The notes under the pieces are model-generated. The model did no database searches. It was not told where the DNA came from and saw nothing but the letters and a program-made list of their open reading frames with translations. 64,000 nt of DNA, from the NCBI RefSeq assembly GCF_036226525.1, contig NZ_CP108487.1:8060001-8124000 (forward strand), written 5' to 3'. The translations under genes were made by a program, and so were the position numbers. Each line of letters opens with the position of its first letter. The first letter of the stretch is position 1. Positions 25,676 to 34,086 of the stretch are shown here, piece after piece. The DNA comes from Kribbella sp. NBC_01245 (GTDB taxonomy: Bacteria; Actinomycetota; Actinomycetes; Propionibacteriales; Kribbellaceae).

Positions 25676-26544
25676 TGGCCCGTCATATCGCGCTGGTGGT
25701 CAACCCGACCTCCGGCCGGGGCCTCGGCGCCCGCGTCGCTCCAGTGGTCCGGGCCCGGCTGGAGTCTGCCGGCCTGACCGTTTCGGAGTTCGCCACCAGC
25801 TGTGCGGAGGACGTCGGCCGGATCTCCGCCGAGGTGATCGCATCCGGCGCGGACGCGGTCGCCCTGGTCGGCGGCGACGGCACGATCCACCTGGCCGCCC
25901 AGGTGCTCGGTGGCTCGGGCCTGCCGACCGGCATCATCCCGGCCGGTACCGGGAACGACTTCGCCCGCGCCATCGGCGTACCGCTGAAGAACCCCGAGGC
26001 CGCCGCCGACCGCATCATCGCGGGGGAGACCCGGGCGGTGGACCTGGCGACCGCCAAGGGTGAACTGATCACCACGATCATGTGCAGCGGGTTCGACTCG
26101 AAGGTAAACGAGCGGGTCAACCGGATGAACTGGCCGAAGGGGCAGCAGCGCTACACGGTCGCGACGATCGCCGAATTGCGAACGTTCACGCCGCTGCCGT
26201 TCAAGGTGACGGTCGACGGTCAGCTGATCGAGACCGAGGCGATGATCGTGGCCGTCGGCAGCACCCCGTCGTACGGCGGCGGCCTGCAGATCCTGGCCGG
26301 CGCGGTGATCGACGACGGGCTGCTCGACGTCACGATCATCGAGCCGATCTCGCGACTCAAGCTGCTCCAGCTGTTCCCGAAGCTTGCCAAGGGCACCCAT
26401 GTCCCGCATCCGCTGGTGCGCCAGCTGCGCGGCACCAGCGTGCGGGTGGAGGCGCCGGGTGTCACGGCGTACGCCGATGGCGAGCGGCTCGGTCCGCTGC
26501 CGATCGACATCGGTATCAAACCTGGCGCGCTGATCGTCTACTGA
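25675..26544 (+). CDS. diacylglycerol/lipid kinase family protein
   Basis: 289 residues of the DagK/YegS/LCB5 family: NPTSGRG at the N-terminus, the nucleotide-binding VALVGGDGTIHLA, GIIPAGTGNDFARAIG, and the C-terminal SYGGGLQILAGAVIDDGLLDV. It phosphorylates a lipid such as diacylglycerol for membrane-lipid recycling; the exact lipid is not decided by sequence. The start lies on the tatC stop (TGATG), so translation is coupled. tatC-dagK-helY is a common actinobacterial order. Confidence 0.9.
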   Translation: MARHIALVVNPTSGRGLGARVAPVVRARLESAGLTVSEFATSCAEDVGRISAEVIASGADAVALVGGDGTIHLAAQVLGGSGLPTGIIPAGTGNDFARAIGVPLKNPEAAADRIIAGETRAVDLATAKGELITTIMCSGFDSKVNERVNRMNWPKGQQRYTVATIAELRTFTPLPFKVTVDGQLIETEAMIVAVGSTPSYGGGLQILAGAVIDDGLLDVTIIEPISRLKLLQLFPKLAKGTHVPHPLVRQLRGTSVRVEAPGVTAYADGERLGPLPIDIGIKPGALIVY

Positions 26545-26577
26545 TCACGGTGCGTCGCGGTCCGGTCGCGGACTGAA

Positions 26578-26605
26578 TCGTGCGATCTTCAGCTTGATCG
26601 CACGA
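26578..26605. terminator. 10-bp perfect hairpin after the lipid kinase gene
   Basis: TCGTGCGATC and GATCGCACGA pair perfectly around an 8-nt loop. It may terminate the tat-dagK operon; lying 13 nt upstream of the DUF1345 start, it could instead act as an operator or leader hairpin. Confidence 0.55.
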
Positions 26606-26618
26606 AAGGTGACAGCTG

Positions 26619-27245
26619 ATGCCGAAGGTCCTTTCCGGCCTGTCCACGGTAATCGACGCGGGTTTGCTTGCCCTCGGCCTCTACATTCTCTTCTGGGTGC
26701 CGCAACCGTCGATGAACACGGCCTTGCTGGGCTGGAATCTGCTGGCCTTGCTCTACCTGGTGGTCCGGGTCTCGCGCGCCTTCCGGCTACGCCCGATCAC
26801 GGAGACGGCCTGGCTCGTCGGGCCGCTCGCGTGGCGGCGGGCGCGTTTCGTCTTCACCTTGCTGACCAGCCTGATCGGCATCGGCTGCGGCCTCGATATC
26901 GTTGCCACCAGCAACTCGGATGAGATCGACGTGGCCCGCCTCTTCGGCGCCGCCGCGGTGGTCGTTCTGGCCTGGTTCATCCTGCACTTCGGGTACGCCG
27001 AGCGCTATGCGCAGGTCTACCGCCGGCTCGTTCCGGACCGGTCACTGGTCTTTCCCGGCACCGAGGCGCCGGCCTACCTCGACTTCGTCTACTTCTCCTT
27101 CACCACCGGCTGTTCGTTCGCCGCGTCCGACGTCGAGGTACGCAACCGGCCGACGCGAATCCTGGTCCTGACGCACAGCGTGCTCTCGTTCTTCTACAAC
27201 ACCGCCATCCTCGGCATCGCCGTCGGCGTCATCAGCGGCCGCTGA
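26619..27245 (+). CDS. DUF1345 integral membrane protein
   Basis: 208 residues with about five hydrophobic segments and the conserved C-terminal half of the DUF1345 family: WFILHFGYAERYAQVYRR, DFVYFSFTTGCSFAASDVEV and RILVLTHSVLSFFYNTAILGIAVG. The SFTTG and FFYNTAILG parts resemble ion-channel pore segments, but no activity is known. The ATG follows AAAGGTGA. It is separated from dagK by a hairpin. Confidence 0.83.
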   Translation: MPKVLSGLSTVIDAGLLALGLYILFWVPQPSMNTALLGWNLLALLYLVVRVSRAFRLRPITETAWLVGPLAWRRARFVFTLLTSLIGIGCGLDIVATSNSDEIDVARLFGAAAVVVLAWFILHFGYAERYAQVYRRLVPDRSLVFPGTEAPAYLDFVYFSFTTGCSFAASDVEVRNRPTRILVLTHSVLSFFYNTAILGIAVGVISGR

Positions 27246-27347
27246 CCGCTCACCCCTGACGTTCCCAGCGGCCAACGGTGGCGGGTGGTGATTGCCGGAT
27301 CACGGACTGAAATCTCTGGACTCTTGTTGTGGCCTGGATCTCTCTGA

Positions 27348-27362
27348 TAGGAAGCTTTCCTA
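27348..27362. promoter_or_regulatory. palindrome upstream of chitosanase
   Basis: TAGGAA-GCT-TTCCTA lies 36 nt before the GH46 start. It resembles the TAGGAAA/TTTCCTA-type operators reported upstream of actinomycete chitosanase genes; assignment to a CsnR-like repressor is inference. Confidence 0.5.
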
Positions 27363-27398
27363 ACAGATAAGCCCCACGATTCAGCTCAGGAGGACCAG

Positions 27399-28277
27399 GT
27401 GCGCAGTCTCGCCCGGAGCACCACCCGCCGCCGCTTCACCGCCGTCGGCGTTCTGCTCGGCCTCACCCTTGCCGGTACGTCGTCGCCGGCCGGCGCCATG
27501 CCGCTGCGCGACGTTCCTCTCGAATACCCGACCAGCAAGGCCGTTGCCGCTGATCGGGTAGTCGCCGCCGTCGGTCTGGATGACCCGGCGAAGAAGGAAA
27601 TCGCGATGAAGATCGTCTCCAGCGCCGAGAACTCCTCGCTCAACTGGAAGGCCCAGTACAAGTACATCGAGGACATCAACGACGGCCGCGGATACACCGC
27701 CGGCATCATCGGATTCTGCTCCGGGACGGGCGACATGCTCGACCTGGTTGAGCTTTACCAGGCACGCAAGCCCGGCAACGTCCTCGCGAAGTACCTCCCC
27801 GCCCTCCGTGAGGTGGACGGCACCGACTCGCACGCGGGGCTCGATCCCAATTACACCCGCGACTGGAAGACCGCTGCGAACGACAGCGTCTTCAAGGCCG
27901 CGCAGAACGCCGAGCGCGACCGGGTCTACTTCAACCCGGCGGTCTCGCGCGCCAAGTCGGACGGCCTCGGCGTACTCGGCCAGTTCATCTACTACGACGC
28001 CATCGTCATGCACGGCAACGGCGGCGACTCGACCAGCTTCGGCTCGATCCGCAAGCGTGCTCGCGGGAAGGCGAAGACCCCGGCAGAGGGCGGCAACCAG
28101 ACGACGTACCTGCACGCCTTCCTCGACGCCCGCGTCTGGGCGATGAAGCAGGAGGCGGCGCACGAAGACACCAGCCGCGTCGACACCGCCCAGCGCGTGT
28201 TCCTCAACAAGGGCAACCTCAACCTCAACACGCCCCTCGACTGGAAGGTCTACGGCGACAGCTTCCACATCGGCTGA
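27399..28277 (+). CDS. GH46 chitosanase, probably Tat-secreted
   Basis: 292-residue precursor. The signal peptide has STTRRRFTAVGVLLGLTLAG and ends near AGA (residue 33); the RRRFT core fits the Tat pathway. The mature part has the GH46 catalytic pair, Glu77 in SSAENSSLNWKAQYKYIED and Asp95 in INDGRGYTAGIIGFCSGTGD, with the 18-residue spacing of the Streptomyces enzyme. It hydrolyses glucosamine polymers outside the cell. GTG follows AGGAGG. It has its own upstream palindrome and a 12-bp terminator, so it is monocistronic. Confidence 0.94.
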   Translation: MRSLARSTTRRRFTAVGVLLGLTLAGTSSPAGAMPLRDVPLEYPTSKAVAADRVVAAVGLDDPAKKEIAMKIVSSAENSSLNWKAQYKYIEDINDGRGYTAGIIGFCSGTGDMLDLVELYQARKPGNVLAKYLPALREVDGTDSHAGLDPNYTRDWKTAANDSVFKAAQNAERDRVYFNPAVSRAKSDGLGVLGQFIYYDAIVMHGNGGDSTSFGSIRKRARGKAKTPAEGGNQTTYLHAFLDARVWAMKQEAAHEDTSRVDTAQRVFLNKGNLNLNTPLDWKVYGDSFHIG

Positions 28278-28285
28278 TGTGGAAC

Positions 28286-28320
28286 GGCCTCCGCTCCCAC
28301 CGCCCGCCGGAGCGGAGGCC
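28286..28320 (+). terminator. 12-bp terminator hairpin of the chitosanase gene
   Basis: GGCCTCCGCTCC and GGAGCGGAGGCC pair perfectly around an 11-nt loop, starting 9 nt after the stop codon. Confidence 0.75.
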
Positions 28321-28404
28321 CACCCAGATGGTCTCGTCATCGCGATGACGGGACCATCGGTACGCCCTTGCCAGGGGTGTTCGGGAATTGGGGGTGGCGT
28401 CGCA

Positions 28405-28410
28405 TAGCCT
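28405..28410 (+). promoter_or_regulatory. probable -10 element of helY, leaderless
   Basis: TAGCCT ends six bases before the helY ATG, with no Shine-Dalgarno. Confidence 0.4.
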
Positions 28411-28416
28411 GGCGTC

Positions 28417-31245
28417 ATGACCTCCCCGTCCGAGAAGTACGCAAATTTCCGCTCGGACCAGGGCCACCCGGCGGTCGCCGAGTTCCGCTCGCTGTACGAC
28501 TTCAAGCTGGACGACTTCCAGCTGCGCGCGTGTGCCGCCCTGGAGGACGGGCATCAGGTGCTGGTCGCGGCGCCGACTGGGTCGGGCAAGACCATCGTCG
28601 GCGAGTTCGCGGTGCACCTGGCGCTCAAGAGCGGGAAGAAGTGCTTCTACACCACCCCGATCAAGGCGCTCAGCAACCAGAAGTACGGCGATCTCGTCCG
28701 CCGGTACGGCAGTGAGAACGTCGGCCTGCTGACCGGGGACAACTCGATCAACTCCGAGGCGCCGATCGTGGTGATGACCACCGAGGTGCTGCGCAACATG
28801 CTGTACGCCGGTTCGCACACGCTGCTCGGCCTGTCGTATGTGGTGATGGACGAGGTGCACTACCTGGCCGACCGCGCCCGCGGTGCGGTTTGGGAAGAGG
28901 TCATCATCCACCTGCCGGACTCGGTCGCGGTGGTCTCGCTGTCGGCCACGGTGAGTAATGCCGAGGAGTTCGGCGACTGGCTCGAGACCGTCCGCGGTAA
29001 CACCGTCGTCGTGCTGGAGGAGAAGCGGCCCGTTCCGCTCTTCCAGCACGTGATGGTCGGCAAGCGCCTGCACGATCTGTTCGCCGGCGAGGCCCCGACC
29101 GCCCGGACAGGTGCGCCGGTGCCGGCACAGGCCAAACCCCAGCGCTCGGGCAATCCGGCAAAGCAGGAAGCCTTCGACGTGAAGGACCTGGTCAACCCGC
29201 AGCTCGTCCGGATCGCGCGCGACGACAACCGGATCTTCCGCGACGACTCGCGCAAGCCCCGGCGCCGCCGCGACCTGCCGAAGCAGCGGCCGGGCAAGTC
29301 GCACTTCACCCCGTTCCGGTCGGATGTGGTGGAGGAGCTCGACGCGGCCGCGCTGCTGCCCGCCATCTTCTTCATCTTCTCCCGCAAGGGCTGCGAGGAC
29401 GCGATGGTCCAGTGCCTGCGTTCCGGCCTGCGGCTGACCAAACCGGCCGAGCGGGACGAGATCAAGCGCGTGCTCGCGGAGCGTACGGTCGACCTGCCGG
29501 ACGAGGATCTCGGCGTGCTCGGCTACCACGATTTCGCCGAGGCGCTGAGCCGCGGGATCGCCGCGCACCATGCCGGCATGCTCGCCGCGTTCAAGGAGTG
29601 CGTCGAGGAGTTGTTCGCGCGAGGCCTGATCAAGGTGGTGTTCGCGACCGAGACGCTCGCCCTCGGTATCAACATGCCCGCGCGAACCGTCGTACTCGAG
29701 AAGCTCAGCAAGTGGAACGGCGAGACCCACGCCGACATCACCCCGGGGGAGTACACCCAGCTCACCGGCCGGGCCGGACGGCGCGGGATCGACGTGGAGG
29801 GTCACGCGGTCGTGCTCTGGCAGCCCGGATTCGACCCGCGCGCGGTGGCCGGTCTGGCCTCGACGCGTACGTATCCGCTCCGCTCGTCGTTCTCCCCGTC
29901 GTACAACATGGCCGTCAACCTGGTCCGCCAGGTCGGTCGCGGGCGCGCTCGGGACATGCTGGAGCTGTCGTTCGCGCAGTTCCAGTCCGACCAGGCGGTC
30001 GTTGGTCTGGCCCGGCAGGTGCAGCGCAACACCGAGGCGCTCGAGGGGTACAAGGAGTCGATTGACTGCCACCTCGGCGACTTCCTGGAGTACGCCGCTT
30101 TGCGCCGCAAGATCAGCGAGTACGAATCGTCCGGGTCCAAGCAGCGCAAGCTGGATCGCCGGGTCGAGGCGCAGGAGTCGATCGAGAAGCTGCGGATCGG
30201 CGACATCATCCGGGTGCCGGCCGGCCGGAGTGCGGGCTGGGCGCTGGTGCTCGATCCGGGCGTGCGTTCCGAGCGCGAGGGCCCGCGGCCGACCGTGCTC
30301 ACGCTCGACCGGCAGGTGCGCAAACTGTCGATGATCGACTTCCCGGCACCGGTCGAGTCGATCGGCTCGTTGCGCGTGCCGAAGAAGTTCAACGCGCGCA
30401 ATCCGCAGCAGCGCCGCGATCTCGCCCACGTGTTGCGCGGCCGGACCGACATGCTCGGCGAGGACGGGCCGCCGTCCCGCAGCCGCGGCCGCGATGCCGT
30501 GCAGCAGTCGGACGACCCGGAGCTGCAGCGGATGCGCGCCGAGCTGCGGGCACACCCCTGCCATGGTTGTGCCGACCGCGAGGACCACGCCCGCTGGGCC
30601 GAGCGCTACTTCCGCCTCGAGCGGGAGACTCGCGAGACCCAGCGCAAGATCGAGCAGCGGACGAATACGATCGCCCGCCAGTTCGACCGGGTCTGCCAGG
30701 TGCTGGACGCGTTGCACTATCTCGACGGCGATCAGACCACCGAGGCGGGCGACCGGCTGTCCCGGATCTATACCGAGCTCGACCTGGTCGCGGCCGAGTG
30801 CCTGCGCCAAGGCGTGTTCGACGGTCTGGACGTGCCGCAGCTCGCGGCCTGCCTCGCCGCGCTGGTCTTCGAATCGCGTGCCAAGGACGAGCCGACCTCG
30901 CCACGCCTGCCGGGTGGCGACGTGCGAACCGTGCTGGACCAGATGGGCGGGATCTGGCGCGAGCTGTCCACCCTCGAGCGGAACATGCGGGTCGACTTCC
31001 TCCGGCCGATGGACCTCGGGTTCTGCTGGGCCGCCTTCCGTTGGGCGTCCGGCGCCTCGCTGACCGAAGTGCTGTACGAGTCGGATCTCGCGGCGGGCGA
31101 CTTCGTCCGCTGGGTCAAGCAGCTGATCGACCTCACCGAGCAGGTCGCCGACGCTGCCGGCCCGGGTGATCTGCGCAAGACCGCGCGCGCCGTGACCGAC
31201 GAGATCCGCCGTGGCGTCATCTCGTACGCGTCCGTCGTCGACTGA
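28417..31245 (+). CDS. helY: DEAD/DEAH-box RNA helicase HelY (Ski2/Mtr4-like)
   Basis: 942 residues. Walker A APTGSGKT is at 52-59 and the DEVH box (YVVMDEVHYLADRARG) near 147. Motif III is VSLSATVSN. The second RecA domain has HHAGMLAAFKECVEELFARGL, ATETLALGINMPARTVV and TGRAGRRGID. A long C-terminal region resembles the Ski2/Mtr4 arch and DSHCT parts (ELDLVAAECLRQ; LRKTARAVTDEIRRGVISY). The family unwinds structured RNA; a role in RNA decay is inferred. Gene order tatC...helY matches other Actinobacteria. Confidence 0.93.
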   Translation: MTSPSEKYANFRSDQGHPAVAEFRSLYDFKLDDFQLRACAALEDGHQVLVAAPTGSGKTIVGEFAVHLALKSGKKCFYTTPIKALSNQKYGDLVRRYGSENVGLLTGDNSINSEAPIVVMTTEVLRNMLYAGSHTLLGLSYVVMDEVHYLADRARGAVWEEVIIHLPDSVAVVSLSATVSNAEEFGDWLETVRGNTVVVLEEKRPVPLFQHVMVGKRLHDLFAGEAPTARTGAPVPAQAKPQRSGNPAKQEAFDVKDLVNPQLVRIARDDNRIFRDDSRKPRRRRDLPKQRPGKSHFTPFRSDVVEELDAAALLPAIFFIFSRKGCEDAMVQCLRSGLRLTKPAERDEIKRVLAERTVDLPDEDLGVLGYHDFAEALSRGIAAHHAGMLAAFKECVEELFARGLIKVVFATETLALGINMPARTVVLEKLSKWNGETHADITPGEYTQLTGRAGRRGIDVEGHAVVLWQPGFDPRAVAGLASTRTYPLRSSFSPSYNMAVNLVRQVGRGRARDMLELSFAQFQSDQAVVGLARQVQRNTEALEGYKESIDCHLGDFLEYAALRRKISEYESSGSKQRKLDRRVEAQESIEKLRIGDIIRVPAGRSAGWALVLDPGVRSEREGPRPTVLTLDRQVRKLSMIDFPAPVESIGSLRVPKKFNARNPQQRRDLAHVLRGRTDMLGEDGPPSRSRGRDAVQQSDDPELQRMRAELRAHPCHGCADREDHARWAERYFRLERETRETQRKIEQRTNTIARQFDRVCQVLDALHYLDGDQTTEAGDRLSRIYTELDLVAAECLRQGVFDGLDVPQLAACLAALVFESRAKDEPTSPRLPGGDVRTVLDQMGGIWRELSTLERNMRVDFLRPMDLGFCWAAFRWASGASLTEVLYESDLAAGDFVRWVKQLIDLTEQVADAAGPGDLRKTARAVTDEIRRGVISYASVVD

Positions 31246-31296
31246 CCTTTTCTGCTTGTACCTTTCAAGACCGCCCTGTTGAAGGAGAGCACGTCA

Positions 31297-32562
31297 GTGG
31301 AATTGTCACGCCGTAAATTCGGCAAGCTCGCCGTTGTGACCGGAGCGGCTGTCGCAGCTGGTTCTGTTGCCGGTACGACGCTTGGTGGTCCGGCCGGCGC
31401 GGCCGCGACGTGGCGCGCCACGGGCACCGCCGTACCGGCCTTGAGTGGTTTCGACAACCAGTTGAAGGCGTTCATGCAGGCCCGCGGCATCACGGCCGGC
31501 CAGGTCGCAGTCACCTACAAGGGCAGGCTGGTGCTCGCCCGCGGCTACAGCACCGAGAGCACGCTGGATGTCCAGCCCACTTCGCTGTTCCGGGTCGCGA
31601 GTGTGTCGAAGACGGTCACCGGTGCGGCGATCATGAAGCTTGTGCAGGACGGCAAGCTGAGCCTGTCGACGCCGGTCACGTCGATCCTCACCTTCACGCC
31701 GCCGACCGGCCAGACCGTGGACGCCCGGCTGAAGTCGGTCACGATCAAGCGGCTGCTCCAGCACCTCGGCGGTTGGGATCGCAACGTCTCCGGCGATCCG
31801 AATTTCAAGGACGCGGCGATCGCGCAGGCGCTTGGTGTCCCGATGCAGCTTCGCCACGCCGACGTCATCAAGTACATGGCTGGACGGCCGCTCGACCTCG
31901 CCCCGGGCAGCAAGTACGCCTACTCGAACTACGGTTATCTGCTCGCGGGCCGGGTGATCGAGAAGGTCTCCGGGTTGAGCTACGAGGCCTATGTGAAGCA
32001 GAAGTTGCTTACCCCGTTGAAGATCACCCGGATGGCGCTCGGCGCGTCCGTGTGGAAACGCGCTGGCGAGGTTCCGTACGAGTCGCAGTCCACCGGGCGC
32101 ACAGTGATGGACAACTCCGGCGCCATCGTTCCCGCGCCGTACGGGTCGTTCAGCATGCGCACCCAGGACGCCAACGGTGGTTGGCTCGCGAGCGCCCCGG
32201 ACCTGGTGCGTTGGGCGAAGATGTTCGATGCGCCGGGCGTTTTGAACAGTACGTCGCTCGCGAGCGTTTGGGCGAAGCCGGAGACGGGCCTCGCGACCGA
32301 CGGCTCGTACTATGGTCTTGGTTGGAATGTGCGGCCGACCACTGGTGGTACTGGGCGCAACACCTGGCACACCGGGAGCATGCCGGGCACGTTTTCGCTG
32401 CTCGTGCGGACGTCGTCGGGGCTTAGCTGGGCGGCGGTGTTCAACCGGCGGGACGACGCGAGTGGCAAGTCGTACGGCGATATCGACGCTGCGATGTGGA
32501 CCGCCGCCAACGGCGTAACCAGCTGGCCCACCCACGACCTCTTCCCCAAGTACTTCGTCTAA
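31297..32562 (+). CDS. Tat-exported serine hydrolase, class C beta-lactamase fold
   Basis: 421 residues from GTG, 8 nt after GAAGGAGA. The N-terminus ELSRRKFGKLAVVTGAAVAA is a textbook Tat signal (SRRKF). The catalytic motifs of the beta-lactamase/DD-peptidase family are present: Ser-Val-Ser-Lys in VASVSKTVTG, Tyr-Ser-Asn in YAYSNYGYLLAG, and HTG in WHTGSMPG. The natural substrate may be a peptide, an ester or a peptidoglycan fragment; resistance is not implied. It is convergent with the MarR gene across a repeat array. Confidence 0.9.
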   Translation: MELSRRKFGKLAVVTGAAVAAGSVAGTTLGGPAGAAATWRATGTAVPALSGFDNQLKAFMQARGITAGQVAVTYKGRLVLARGYSTESTLDVQPTSLFRVASVSKTVTGAAIMKLVQDGKLSLSTPVTSILTFTPPTGQTVDARLKSVTIKRLLQHLGGWDRNVSGDPNFKDAAIAQALGVPMQLRHADVIKYMAGRPLDLAPGSKYAYSNYGYLLAGRVIEKVSGLSYEAYVKQKLLTPLKITRMALGASVWKRAGEVPYESQSTGRTVMDNSGAIVPAPYGSFSMRTQDANGGWLASAPDLVRWAKMFDAPGVLNSTSLASVWAKPETGLATDGSYYGLGWNVRPTTGGTGRNTWHTGSMPGTFSLLVRTSSGLSWAAVFNRRDDASGKSYGDIDAAMWTAANGVTSWPTHDLFPKYFV

Positions 32563-32566
32563 CCCC

Positions 32567-32636
32567 GTTCATCGGGCCCTTGTGACCAGGCGTGTCGCCG
32601 TTCATCGGTCCCTTCTGACCACCGGCGTCGGGCCCA
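32567..32636. repeat. 33-bp repeat array, locus A
   Basis: Two copies of a 33-bp unit beginning GTTCATCGGGCCCTT and ending GGCGTGTCGCC, plus a partial third, fill the gap between the convergent serine hydrolase and MarR genes. The same unit recurs at 39.3 kb and, inverted, at 51.5 kb. Confidence 0.85.
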
Positions 32637-32648
32637 TCGACGGCGGGG

Positions 32649-33107
32649 TCAGAGGTAGAGGGCGCGGAAGTGGGGGTCGGTGGGGTCGTGGTCGCCGGCC
32701 ATGGTGGCGAGGACCTCGCGAACGGCGTCGACGCTCTCGTTGCCGTGGGCCCGTTTGAGGCGTCGCTCGTACGTCTGGTGGAACTTGCGCGCGGCCTTGA
32801 GCGCGTCATGCCCGCGCTGGGACAGCTGCAGGATCCGCGCGCGCCCATCGGTCGGAGACGGCACGCGTACGACGTACCCCCGCTGCTCCATGTCGTCGAC
32901 GATCTGGCCCGCGCCCTGTTTGCTGATCTCGAGCCGCTCGGCCAGAGCGCTCACGGTCATCGGCTCGGCGCTCAGCGTCCGTAGCACGTAGCCGTCGGAT
33001 CGGCCCTGGTCGGGAAACCCTTGTGCCGCAAGGGTTTCGCGTAGGTCGCGGACGAATTCCTGGTACGCGAGCACGAGCAGGATCCCGAAGTCGGTTGTCT
33101 TCGTCAT
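32649..33107 (-). CDS. MarR-family transcriptional regulator
   Basis: 152 residues with the MarR winged helix: MTVSALAERLEISKQGAGQIVDDMEQRGYVVRVPSPTDGRARILQLS (domain about 50-97; key SKQGAGQIVDDM and DGRARI). It is divergent from a cupin gene; inverted TAGACAAG/CTTGTCTA half-sites between them are the likely binding site. The regulator probably represses the cupin gene and itself, as MarR proteins commonly do. Confidence 0.9.
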   Translation of the reverse strand: MTKTTDFGILLVLAYQEFVRDLRETLAAQGFPDQGRSDGYVLRTLSAEPMTVSALAERLEISKQGAGQIVDDMEQRGYVVRVPSPTDGRARILQLSQRGHDALKAARKFHQTYERRLKRAHGNESVDAVREVLATMAGDHDPTDPHFRALYL

Positions 33108-33117
33108 GGCTCCATGA

Positions 33118-33151
33118 TAGACAAGAGCAGTTGAACAAGTCAGCTTGTCTA
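33118..33151. promoter_or_regulatory. inverted repeat between marR and cupin genes
   Basis: TAGACAAG (33118-33125) and CTTGTCTA (33144-33151) are perfect inverted copies, with a further GAACAAG half-site between them. Location between divergent genes suggests a MarR operator. Confidence 0.5.
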
Positions 33152-33166
33152 TTTTAAGGGGTGGAG

Positions 33167-33538
33167 ATGACTGTCATCCGCGCGGCCGAGGCGCCGCGAT
33201 TCGAATTGCCCGGGGCCGAGTTCGTCGGTCTGGCCGCACCGAGCCGCGGTTCGGCGGGTCTGTGCACCTGGCGGTTGACCCTGAAGCCGGGGCAGGCCAA
33301 CGACGAGTCGCACACCATCGATCGGGACGAGGTGTTCATGGTGGTCTCGGGCACGGTGCGCATCACGCCGGACGGCCCCGAGATCGGCCCGGGCGACGCG
33401 GTCGTCGTCGCGGCCGGTGATCCGATCCAGGTCGCCAACCTCGGCGCCGACCCGGCCGTGCTGCACGTCGCCATCACCGCGGGCTTCACCGGCACCATGG
33501 CCAACGGCACCACCATCCAGCCGCCCTGGGCCCAGTAG
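33167..33538 (+). CDS. small cupin-domain protein
   Basis: 123 residues, a single cupin barrel. Motif 1 is degenerate around DESHTIDRDEVFMVVSGTVRI (one His and a Glu retained) and motif 2 is GPGDAVVVAAGDPIQVAN. The ATG six bases after AAGGGG is preferred to the GTG two codons upstream, which has no room for a ribosome site. Divergent from the MarR gene and probably under its control. No substrate can be assigned. Confidence 0.82.
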   Translation: MTVIRAAEAPRFELPGAEFVGLAAPSRGSAGLCTWRLTLKPGQANDESHTIDRDEVFMVVSGTVRITPDGPEIGPGDAVVVAAGDPIQVANLGADPAVLHVAITAGFTGTMANGTTIQPPWAQ

Positions 33539-33547
33539 TCCCATCTT

Positions 33548-33579
33548 GACGAGCCGGCGGAAGCTCCCGCCGGCTCGTC
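33548..33579 (+). terminator. 13-bp terminator hairpin of the cupin gene
   Basis: GACGAGCCGGCGG and its perfect complement flank a 6-nt loop, beginning 9 nt after the stop codon. Confidence 0.8.
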
Positions 33580-33631
33580 AGCCCGCGGAATGTGGTTGAC
33601 GGTGGTGGGGCTGGTGGGGTGTGCTGCGCGG

Positions 33632-34072
33632 ATGGTTGACCTTCGCATCGTGCGGCCGGAGGACGACGCCATGCTCGAGCAGTGGCGGTTCGTCCATAAC
33701 ACGATCATCCCGACTCACCTGCTGACGTTGGACGACGTACGGGACCGCAGCAAGCGGCATCACCTGGAGGTCGCGTATCTCGGAGAGGTGCTCGTGGGCT
33801 GCAGCACCGTGCGCCCTCCGGCCGAGGACGCGCCCGCTGCGACGGTTATCGCGCGCGTGCTCGCCGACCACCGGCGCCAGGGGATTGGGGAGGCCCTCTA
33901 TTTACGCGGCCTCGCCCGCGCGCGAGAGCTAGATGCCGAAGCCATCGAGACTGTCGTCTTGTCGTCCAACGAAGACGGCTTGCTCTTCGCCCTCAAGCAC
34001 GGATTCGTCGAGACCGAACGATACGTACTGCCAGGAGAAACCATCCCCTGGATCGACCTCCGACTTCCCTGA
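33632..34072 (+). CDS. GNAT-family N-acetyltransferase
   Basis: 146 residues from the ATG giving MVDLRIVRPEDD, the usual beginning of the fold; an ATG 42 nt upstream is open but adds nothing typical. The acetyl-CoA loop is VLADHRRQGIGEALYLRGLA (R-x-x-G-I-G), followed by LSSNEDGLLFALKHGFVETERY, the last strand-helix of the fold. The acceptor substrate is unknown. It is convergent with the XRE regulator. Confidence 0.87.
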   Translation: MVDLRIVRPEDDAMLEQWRFVHNTIIPTHLLTLDDVRDRSKRHHLEVAYLGEVLVGCSTVRPPAEDAPAATVIARVLADHRRQGIGEALYLRGLARARELDAEAIETVVLSSNEDGLLFALKHGFVETERYVLPGETIPWIDLRLP

Positions 34073-34086
34073 ACGCACCCGAGTGG

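Noticed and set aside
28225..30810. 861-codon open frame antisense to helY
   Set aside because: No domain, Arg/Leu/Asp-rich composition typical of a shadow frame, and it fully overlaps a clear helicase gene.
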